DNA of 53,654 nt. Origin: JBHPHA01 sp042569905. GTDB lineage: Bacteria > Patescibacteriota > Minisyncoccia > Moranbacterales > UBA9337. Both the position numbers and the translations under genes were made by a program. The notes below the pieces were generated by a model, which saw only the letters and a list, made by a program, of their open reading frames with translations, was not told the origin of the DNA and made no database searches. This document shows, in pieces, positions 47,658 through 53,654 of this stretch. The stretch lies in contig JBHPHA010000005.1 in the NCBI GenBank assembly GCA_042569905.1, positions 1-53,654 of the forward strand, in the 5' to 3' direction. Each line of letters opens with the position of its first letter. Position 1 is the first letter of the stretch.

Positions 47658-47942
47658 TTATAACTCATCATACAAATCACTCCAATCCGGATTATCTTTT
47701 TCAATCAATTCAATTTTCCAGGATCTTTTCCATTTCTTTAATTGCTTCTCCCGATTCAATGCACTCATCACATTTTCCGTCTGTTCGAAATACACCAGCT
47801 TACTACAGCAATATTCCCTAGTAAATCCCTTCACCACCTTATTCTTATGTTCCCAAACTCTTTTCTGCAAATTACCTGTAACCCCAATATACAGCGTTCC
47901 ATTCTTTCTATTAGTAAGAATATAAGCACAATATATTTTCAT
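47658..47942 (-). CDS. GIY-YIG domain protein (UPF0213/YhbQ-like)
   Basis: A 94-residue single GIY-YIG domain: YCAYILTNRKNGTLYIGVTGNLQKRVWEH, with the signature GTLYIGVT and catalytic Arg in QKRVWEH, then ALNREKQLKKWKRSWKIELI with the conserved Glu. It is the short stand-alone type, of a nuclease fold, common in CPR genomes and thought to act on DNA; no target is known. The ATG at 47942 is used. It overlaps nothing; metG ends at 47951 on the same strand, so the two may be co-transcribed. Confidence 0.9.
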   Translation of the reverse strand: MKIYCAYILTNRKNGTLYIGVTGNLQKRVWEHKNKVVKGFTREYCCSKLVYFEQTENVMSALNREKQLKKWKRSWKIELIEKDNPDWSDLYDEL

Positions 47943-47950
47943 GTCTAGTA

Positions 47951-49393
47951 TCAACTAATCCTTTGAAATAAAATTTCTCTTTCCTTTGTCTCTAGGGCAG
48001 TTTTAATTTTTTCTGCAGTTTCGGGCATGAAAGGAATTAGAAGTTGTGACACTCGGAATAAGTCCAAGACTAATCCGCCCATCACTGCTTCGAACTTGTC
48101 TTGGTCAGTTTTTTTGAGCTCCCAAGGTTTTGTTTCTTCGATTTTCTTGTTGCTTTCCCTGACAATGCTCCAAATATTTTCCAATGCTTTTGAAAATTCA
48201 AGTTTCTCCATTGTGTCACCCAAGACATCCCTCTCGCACTGTTCCCTTACCATCGCTGGCTCAACAATCGCCTCTTTTATGCTCTCATTCAAATCCAAAT
48301 CCTCACTCAACTTCACTACTCTTGAAACCAGGTTTCCAAGACCATTAGCAAGATCAGCATTATATTTCTCAGTCATCCTTTCCATTGTCACATCCACATC
48401 CTCTCCGAATGTTCCCGCATTCAAAAGAAGATATCTCGTTCCATCTACTCCAAATTTTTCAGTCATCTCGCCAATACTAATCACGTTCCCAAGAGTTTTG
48501 CTCATCTTTTTTCCATCAGACAGAATGTGCCCATGAGTAAAAATTTGCTTTGGAAGTTCAATTCCCAAGTGCAAAAGCATAATTGGCCAAATAGTTGCAT
48601 GCACTCTCAAGATATCTTTTCCAATTAAGTGTATGTTTGCTGGCCAAAATTCTGGAATATTTTCTGTGTCACCATCCCAATCAAGTCCGGTAATATAATT
48701 CAAAAAAGCATCAAACCACACATAGGTTGTGTGACTCTCATCAAAAGGAAGTGTGATTCCCCAAGAAACATTTTTTCTAGAAATTGAAAGATCTTTCAAT
48801 TCTTGCCCTTCCAAAAATGCCAGTATTTCGTTTTTGTATCTTTCTGGATAAATATCAAGTTCACCCGATTTTATTTTCTCGATCAATTCCCTTTGCTTCT
48901 CCTCCATTTTCAACATATAACTCTCCTCCTTCATCACCTCAGGCTCTCTGTTGTGGTCTGGACACTTTCCATCCACCAAATCACTCTCATTCAAAAATTG
49001 CTCACACCCAACGCAATACAGTCCCTCGTATTCACCCTTATAGATAACACCTTTGTCATACAAATCCTCTAAAGTTTTTTGCACAGCCTTTTTGTGATTC
49101 TCATCAGTTGTTCGAATGAAATTATTGTATTCAATTCCAAGTTCTCCCCAAAGAGACTTGAACTCATCAGCAACACCATCAACCAATTCTTGTGGAGTTT
49201 TTCCCTCACCTTCAGCTTTTTCCTGAATTTTCGCTCCATGCTCATCCATTCCAGTCAGCATAAAAGTGCTCTTTCCTTCAAGTTTATGAAAACGAGTCAG
49301 TGTGTCAGCAGCAATCGTCGTGTAAGCATGTCCAATATGCGGAGATGCATTCGCATAGTATATTGGAGTTGTTATGTAAAATTTATCATTCAT
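47951..49393 (-). CDS. metG: Methionyl-tRNA synthetase
   Basis: A 480-residue class I synthetase. HIGH motif: YYANASPHIGHAYTTI; KMSKS motif: GKKMSKTLGNV. A single zinc knuckle, CVGCEQF and CPDH, lies around residues 127-147. The anticodon-binding helices end near 470; the C-terminal dimerisation/tRNA-binding extension seen in larger MetRS is absent. No Shine-Dalgarno. Confidence 0.98.
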   Translation of the reverse strand: MNDKFYITTPIYYANASPHIGHAYTTIAADTLTRFHKLEGKSTFMLTGMDEHGAKIQEKAEGEGKTPQELVDGVADEFKSLWGELGIEYNNFIRTTDENHKKAVQKTLEDLYDKGVIYKGEYEGLYCVGCEQFLNESDLVDGKCPDHNREPEVMKEESYMLKMEEKQRELIEKIKSGELDIYPERYKNEILAFLEGQELKDLSISRKNVSWGITLPFDESHTTYVWFDAFLNYITGLDWDGDTENIPEFWPANIHLIGKDILRVHATIWPIMLLHLGIELPKQIFTHGHILSDGKKMSKTLGNVISIGEMTEKFGVDGTRYLLLNAGTFGEDVDVTMERMTEKYNADLANGLGNLVSRVVKLSEDLDLNESIKEAIVEPAMVREQCERDVLGDTMEKLEFSKALENIWSIVRESNKKIEETKPWELKKTDQDKFEAVMGGLVLDLFRVSQLLIPFMPETAEKIKTALETKEREILFQRIS

Positions 49394-49454
49394 AATATTA
49401 TATTTATATTCTCACTCTAAAAATTAAATCTGGAAATTTTAAATAAATCTACCA

Positions 49455-49483
49455 TTGACTTTTTCCTATATTTTCAATACTAT
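49455..49483 (+). promoter_or_regulatory. Promoter of the 49543-50710 operon
   Basis: TTGACT (49455-49460), 17-base spacer, TACTAT (49478-49483). It diverges from metG. Confidence 0.7.
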
Positions 49484-49542
49484 ACTCTAAAGAGTAATTT
49501 GACAATAAACACAACCAGTCTCATCAAAAAAAGGAGAAGATT

Positions 49543-50064
49543 ATGATTGAATTATTTAAAAAAATAGTTAATAGTGTCGACATTCACTCCAATTTGTTGA
49601 TCCAAAACCTACAACTAACTTTTCCACCCGAAATGTTCTGGGCTCAGCAAGAAAGCAATTTAGTCCAAGGCGAAATAGTGAAGCTGCTTAATTCACCCGG
49701 AAAACATACAGTCTATAATCGAGAGGTATTTGGTGGGCATATACTTATCATTGGACTTAATGATTTCAAAATCGTTAAAAGAAATTTCAGAGTCTTGAGT
49801 AAAAAGACAACTACATACGAGGTAGCGTCCATTGATACAGTCATTAAATTATGTATTACTCACTCCAATAAAACGTTCTCCTTATATTCCTTCTGTCCTC
49901 AGTGTGGGGATCAATTCAAAAAATCAAATACATATTCTACGTGCTCAACAGAAAGACACAAAAGGTATTCATTAGAAAAAAACTTTACCTACTGTCCCGA
50001 TTGTGGCAACAGAATAGCTGAGTATCTAAAAATCGAACAAGCTGAACAAGGCGTGTACACATGA
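49543..50064 (+). CDS. Zinc-ribbon accessory protein, 173 aa
   Basis: Function unknown. The N-terminal two-thirds is mixed alpha/beta (ELFKKIVNSVDIHSNLL, REVFGGHILIIGLNDFKIV). The C-terminus has CPQCGDQF (residues about 124-131), a further cysteine in STCSTER, and CPDCGNRI (about 152-159), which fit one zinc ribbon made of two knuckles. AAGGAGA stands 5 bases before the ATG. It overlaps the next gene by four bases (ATGA), so translation is coupled. Confidence 0.75.
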   Translation: MIELFKKIVNSVDIHSNLLIQNLQLTFPPEMFWAQQESNLVQGEIVKLLNSPGKHTVYNREVFGGHILIIGLNDFKIVKRNFRVLSKKTTTYEVASIDTVIKLCITHSNKTFSLYSFCPQCGDQFKKSNTYSTCSTERHKRYSLEKNFTYCPDCGNRIAEYLKIEQAEQGVYT

Positions 50065-50435
50065 AAACAAACATAGTTAGAATTCGAGTAGAAAAAAGAA
50101 AGGATCCATTAGAATTCACCAGTATTAGTCTCATTATTGACGGAGAGCCTATCGATGACACAAAGATATATAAATATATATCTCTCAATGGGACTACACT
50201 TGACCTCATTCCTATTGTCTATAGAAAAATAATGGCTGAAGGAATGCCTGGCATTGTCTTTGACTACGGTTTTTTCTTAGTCAATTCAAAAAATTCAAAT
50301 CTTCACAGGAAAAAAATCCGAATACAAGAAGGAATGGAGGTGTTTTTAACTGATACATGCGCTCATAGATGCGCTCATAAACCTTGGTTAAGAAAATATT
50401 CACACTGCCCTGAATGCGGGGAGAAACTGAAATAA
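50061..50435 (+). CDS. Zinc-knuckle accessory protein, 124 aa
   Basis: Function unknown. It starts MKTNIVRIRVEKR and has a beta-rich body, then RIQEGMEVFLTDTCAHRCAHKP and a final CPECGEKLK, giving up to four zinc ligands (C-x3-C ... C-x2-C). The next gene has almost the same start (MKTNTVRIRV) and the same IQEGMEVF phrase but lacks the zinc end, so the two are paralogues. Overlaps the preceding gene by four bases. Confidence 0.75.
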   Translation: MKTNIVRIRVEKRKDPLEFTSISLIIDGEPIDDTKIYKYISLNGTTLDLIPIVYRKIMAEGMPGIVFDYGFFLVNSKNSNLHRKKIRIQEGMEVFLTDTCAHRCAHKPWLRKYSHCPECGEKLK

Positions 50436-50449
50436 GAAAGGATTTCACA

Positions 50450-50710
50450 ATGAAAACAAATACAGTTAGAATTCGAGTAGGATATGCTAGTGGGGGATCA
50501 AGAAAAACATTTCCAGTGCTAGATGGAAATCGCATCATAAGCGGATCCAGATTCATCGTATCGATAAATGGAACAGAGCGAGCCTGTGTTGCAAACACTG
50601 AACGACAGAAAGTTATTGGAACTACAATAATTGTCCTTGGAGTGTTTCAGACATGCACTGGTACTAAGGAATTCCAAATACAAGAAGGTATGGAGGTTTT
50701 TCCAATATAG
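50450..50710 (+). CDS. Paralogue of the previous gene without the zinc module, 86 aa
   Basis: Function unknown. The ATG at 50450 (AAAGGA 8 bases upstream) gives a protein that starts MKTNTVRIRVGYASGG and ends FQIQEGMEVFPI. It matches the preceding gene at both ends, but translation stops right after the shared IQEGMEVF phrase, where that protein goes on into its zinc knuckles. A duplicated and shortened copy is the simplest reading. A strong terminator follows. Confidence 0.7.
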   Translation: MKTNTVRIRVGYASGGSRKTFPVLDGNRIISGSRFIVSINGTERACVANTERQKVIGTTIIVLGVFQTCTGTKEFQIQEGMEVFPI

Positions 50711-50731
50711 CAATTGCCAAAAGGAATCAAC

Positions 50732-50767
50732 AAAACGAGTCTCACCAAACGGTGACACTCGTTTTTT
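50732..50767 (+). terminator. Bidirectional terminator after the zinc-ribbon operon
   Basis: AACGAGT-C-TCACC pairs with GGTGA-C-ACTCGTT around AAAC; T runs occur on both strands, so it also ends the minus-strand NUDIX unit. Confidence 0.9.
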
Positions 50768-51218
50768 ATTTCCCTAAAATTGTTCGCAAAAAATCCTGTT
50801 GAAAAAAAGTAAAATCATCTACACTTAAGTCACTCAATTTTTTCCAATACAGCCCCACCGTCTCCTTATCAATTTTCCCAGACTGTTCTTCAGAAACCCT
50901 CTCAATCTGATAATAAATACTAATTCTTTGAAAAAATAAATCACTCTCTGGTTTACCAAAAAGATGACTATCAATGTAAATCGGATCAGAATTTACCCTA
51001 ATAGAATAACCTGTCTCTTCAAAAAATTCCCTTTCAAGTGATTCGACAAGATTCTCTCCTAATTCAATTGCTCCTCCTGGGAGACAGTACTTATCATCCC
51101 AATTAGGTTGCATAATAAGGATCTTTCCGTCTTCGATTAAAACACCGTAAACAGCTGGTCTCCAATTATACTCTCTAGGGGACTCTATTGCACTCCCTTT
51201 AACATCACGAAATTTCAT
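50766..51218 (-). CDS. NUDIX hydrolase
   Basis: A 150-residue NUDIX protein. The box G-x5-E-x7-R-E-U-x-E-E-x-G-U is visible as GAIELGENLVESLEREFFEETGY (split here as GAIELGE, NLVESLE, REFFEETGY). The entry strand is RPAVYGVLIEDGKILIMQPN. It should cleave a nucleoside diphosphate linked to another moiety; which one is not clear. No Shine-Dalgarno. Confidence 0.9.
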   Translation of the reverse strand: MKFRDVKGSAIESPREYNWRPAVYGVLIEDGKILIMQPNWDDKYCLPGGAIELGENLVESLEREFFEETGYSIRVNSDPIYIDSHLFGKPESDLFFQRISIYYQIERVSEEQSGKIDKETVGLYWKKLSDLSVDDFTFFQQDFLRTILGK

Positions 51219-51273
51219 AATTTAAAAAATAAATAAATGACTATTTAAATGTATCTTTAAATACATATTTAAT

Positions 51274-51954
51274 TTAATAAACAATAACAACAAACTCCCC
51301 TTTCATTTTTCCGGGTTTTTCTTTGAAATACTCAATCACCTCACCGACACTTCCACGCACAACTTCTTCAAACATTTTCGTAAGCTCTCTCCCAACAATC
51401 ACATTTTTATTCTCATCCAAGCTCTGAAGGAGTTCCAAGTTTTTCACCACACGATAAACACTATCATAGTACATCACTGGAATTTCCATTTCCACCACTT
51501 TTTTGAAATATGTCTGTCTTCCTTTTTTGTGTGGAGGAAATCCCCAAAAAGTAAATTTCTGCATATCAATTCCACTCACGCTAACCAATGTCGCAATCGC
51601 AGACACGCCTGGAATAGGAACAGCTTCAAATCCAGCCTTCAAAACCTCTTTAACTAAAACATTTCCTGGGTCAGAAATTCCTGGGGTTCCAGCATCAGTC
51701 ACGAGCGCAATATTTTTTCCATCTCTTAATTTCTCAATCAACGTGTCAACTTTAGCAAGCTTACTGTGCTGATGATATGAAATGAGAGGCTTTGAAATTT
51801 CGTACCTATTCAGCAGTCTCCTTGTCACACGAGTATCCTCACACGCAATCAAGTCAGCGCTCTTCAACGTTTCAAGCGCTCTAATAGTAACATCCTCCAA
51901 GTTTCCAATGGGAGTCCCTACAACAAACAAAATTCCCTTATTTTCTTTTTCCAT
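51274..51954 (-). CDS. rsmI: 16S rRNA (cytidine(1402)-2'-O)-methyltransferase
   Basis: A 226-residue SAM-dependent methyltransferase for C1402 of 16S rRNA in the P site. Family signatures: VVGTPIGNLEDVTIRALETL, ACEDTRVTRRLLNRY, LVTDAGTPGISDPG and PIPGVSAI. Shorter than many RsmI (about 270-290); the C-terminal helical extension is missing. No Shine-Dalgarno. Confidence 0.95.
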   Translation of the reverse strand: MEKENKGILFVVGTPIGNLEDVTIRALETLKSADLIACEDTRVTRRLLNRYEISKPLISYHQHSKLAKVDTLIEKLRDGKNIALVTDAGTPGISDPGNVLVKEVLKAGFEAVPIPGVSAIATLVSVSGIDMQKFTFWGFPPHKKGRQTYFKKVVEMEIPVMYYDSVYRVVKNLELLQSLDENKNVIVGRELTKMFEEVVRGSVGEVIEYFKEKPGKMKGEFVVIVY

Positions 51955-52023
51955 ATATAATTATAATAAATTTACAGTTAACTATAGACTACTAACTAAA
52001 AACTATTAACTTAATTTAATACT

Positions 52024-52485
52024 ATGACCCTAACAACTCACGCACTCGCTGGTGCTGTCATTGGAAAGTATTTTTCCAATCCATTTATCATAGTACTCTT
52101 CTCTATCGCTGTCCACTATGCAATTGACACTTTTCGTCATGGAGAATATTTAAACAGAAAATCAACTTGGAAAAACACTACCTGGAAAATTCTTCTAGAT
52201 CTTTCAATTGGTCTTATGCTAGTTTCATTTTTAGTATCTCAAAGCAAGCAAGTGATTAGTATTCCAAATATTTCACTAGCGGTATTTTTCTCGCTTCTTC
52301 CAGATTTCATCACTCTTCTTTACTGGAAACTGGGATTTAAAAAACTCAAATTTCTCTATATCTTTCACACCAATATTCATTCTCATAAACAAGGAGCGCA
52401 AGAAAGAGTATGGATTCCCAGAAATCTTATCAATGACATTCTGATTTCAACAATTGCGATTATTATCTTTATTCTAAATCACTAA
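52024..52485 (+). CDS. YdjM-like membrane-bound metal-dependent hydrolase family protein
   Basis: A 153-residue protein with about four hydrophobic segments and the family's N-terminal histidine pattern: TTHALAGAVIGKYF and HYAIDTFRHGEYL. A His-rich loop near residue 120 (FHTNIHSHKQG) fits the DUF457/YdjM group, whose function is poorly known. It is plus-strand and uses no Shine-Dalgarno, so it belongs to the backbone class. Confidence 0.7.
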   Translation: MTLTTHALAGAVIGKYFSNPFIIVLFSIAVHYAIDTFRHGEYLNRKSTWKNTTWKILLDLSIGLMLVSFLVSQSKQVISIPNISLAVFFSLLPDFITLLYWKLGFKKLKFLYIFHTNIHSHKQGAQERVWIPRNLINDILISTIAIIIFILNH

Positions 52486-52518
52486 ACAAACATTGACTTC
52501 TCAATCATACCTTTCAAG

Positions 52519-52595
52519 AAATCTTGAATAATATGTTTTTCGAAGTCTTGTACCAACTGGAACGAAGGGCGAAAAAAGTATATTGTTCAAGATCC
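52519..52595. repeat. 76-bp palindromic repeat, copy 3
   Basis: AATCTTGAA ... TTCAAGATCC with the centre CTTGTACCAACTGGAACGAA, matching 18064-18139 and 39008-39083. It lies between convergent genes. Confidence 0.65.
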
Positions 52596-52622
52596 TACTA
52601 TCTCATACTTCAAATCTCAAAC

Positions 52623-53636
52623 CTAATCAGTGCTTCTCCAGCTCTGAATCACAACATTAACAGCAGTTGCAACTGGAACAGCCAATATTACTCCAGCCAC
52701 CCCAGCAATTTTCATTCCAATCAACAAAGAAAAAATAATCACAAGCGGATTTAAACCAACCGCTCTTTTCATTATCTGCGGAACAATGATATGATTCTCG
52801 GCTTGCTGCACTAAGACATAAAATATCAAAACAACAACACCTTTCACTGGTGAAACAAAGAATCCAATTAAAACAGCAATCACAGTTGAAACCACTGGTC
52901 CTACATATGGAACAATCTCCAAAACACCTCCCAAAATTGCGATAGCTAGTGCATATGGAACATCTAGAAAATATAATACAAGATAGTCCAGTGCAAATAT
53001 CACAAACATCAAAAGTAGTTGTCCTAGCATCCATCTACCAATTTTCTCCTTGATAATCAAAGCTACTTTTATTACCTTATTTTTATATTTCTTAGGAGAA
53101 ATTGAACCCAAAAACTTCTCCATCCCATCTTGAATAATCGACATATAGAAAGCCATTGAAAAAACTACAATAAAAGAAAAGGCTCCAATAAAAAATCCCA
53201 TTGTTGTTGAGAATATACTCAAAGAAGAATTGCTTAAATTACCCCCTATTCTATTAATCACATCATGACTATTAATACTCGCATTATCATAAAAACTAAT
53301 CCTACCAAAAAAGCTATCGAGTTTTTCTAGATAATGAGGCAAATCAACTAAAAATTCCTTAAATTGCGACATTATGGCAGGAATCAAAACTGAGAAAGCG
53401 GTGCCAATTACAAGAATTAAAGCGACATAAATTATCAAAACTCCTGCTGGCCTAGGGATTCGAGACCTGCTTAGCCAACTAACAACTGGGTCAATTGCTG
53501 CCATCACAACCACTGCCACAAAAAACAAAACAATAATATCCCTTGTGAGGTATAACAAATACACCGCCAGAGCTGCAGCAGCTACTTTCAAAATAATTTC
53601 CGTATAGATATTGATGATTTGTTTTTCAGATTTCAT
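52623..53636 (-). CDS. AI-2E/PerM-family transporter
   Basis: A 337-residue membrane protein with about seven or eight helices. The N-terminal pair (AAALAVYLLYLTRDIIVLFF and VVVMAAIDPVVSWL) and the C-terminal segment GGVLEIVPYVGPVVST and HIIVPQIMKRAVGLNPL are the family signatures. Members transport various substrates or ions; the substrate is not predictable. The start at 53636 has no Shine-Dalgarno; the window ends 18 bases further. Confidence 0.93.
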   Translation of the reverse strand: MKSEKQIINIYTEIILKVAAAALAVYLLYLTRDIIVLFFVAVVVMAAIDPVVSWLSRSRIPRPAGVLIIYVALILVIGTAFSVLIPAIMSQFKEFLVDLPHYLEKLDSFFGRISFYDNASINSHDVINRIGGNLSNSSLSIFSTTMGFFIGAFSFIVVFSMAFYMSIIQDGMEKFLGSISPKKYKNKVIKVALIIKEKIGRWMLGQLLLMFVIFALDYLVLYFLDVPYALAIAILGGVLEIVPYVGPVVSTVIAVLIGFFVSPVKGVVVLIFYVLVQQAENHIIVPQIMKRAVGLNPLVIIFSLLIGMKIAGVAGVILAVPVATAVNVVIQSWRSTD

Positions 53637-53654
53637 TATATTTAGTAGCTAGTA

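Overview
Taxon. The window is AT-rich and comes from a bacterium with compact, mostly minus-strand operons. Its traits fit a Candidatus Patescibacteria (CPR)-type genome: a huge surface protein with an S74 chaperone domain, a YvcK homologue, a late ribosomal-protein operon, a full F-type ATP synthase, and many housekeeping genes without a Shine-Dalgarno (SD) site. The taxon is inferred from gene content only. TAA, TAG and TGA all act as stops. The genes are a chromosomal backbone with many short accessory units between the backbone operons.

Layout. 1-3.2 kb: RodZ-like protein (cut by the edge) and ftsK. 3.3-4.3 kb: two small accessory genes. 4.5-9.1 kb: infA-rpmJ-rpsK-rpsM-rpsD-rpoA-rplQ-rplM-rpsI, with rpsK and rpsM in swapped order. 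9.2-9.9 kb: candidate ncRNA, a 186-bp inverted-repeat element and tRNA-Glu. 10-12.3 kb: two plus-strand zinc-ribbon genes of higher G+C, sharing a nearly identical promoter region. 12.5-20.8 kb: glmS, a HAD protein, yvcK, a small accessory gene, a VOC protein, a sugar-phosphate nucleotidyltransferase and leuS. 21-27.3 kb: accessory island with a membrane protein, a GspG-like gene broken by a TAA, small zinc-ribbon genes, a T-box riboswitch unit, a detached CimA-type regulatory domain, a LeuA-type synthase and a small orphan. 27.5-32.8 kb: the 1752-residue S74 protein. 33-40.2 kb: the atp operon. 40.4-43.6 kb: an orphan, two secreted proteins and a lipoprotein. 43.9-49.4 kb: tatD, an MFS protein, a membrane/spermidine-synthase fusion, a GIY-YIG protein and metG. 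49.5-50.7 kb: three-gene plus-strand zinc-ribbon operon. 50.8-53.6 kb: NUDIX, rsmI, a YdjM-like membrane protein and an AI-2E family transporter.

How it fits together. Backbone genes start after A/U-rich sequence with no SD. Nearly every accessory gene has a strong SD, most have their own near-consensus promoter, and almost all have an intrinsic terminator. The accessory genes therefore look like self-contained expression cassettes placed between host operons. The most interesting is 23.5-26.8 kb, where a LeuA-type synthase and an orphan CimA-type C-terminal domain sit directly upstream of a canonical T-box leader. That leader controls a nine-cysteine miniprotein and a 61-residue protein. Its acceptor-binding sequence implies a tRNA with A73, which fits leucine or alanine. 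Two other accessory genes have long leaders with a terminator hairpin before the SD. The ATP synthase c subunit has a two-carboxylate motif and ESTxxY signature, predicting Na+ coupling. Several families of fixed-length palindromic repeats (186, 76 and 58 bp) occupy intergenic gaps.
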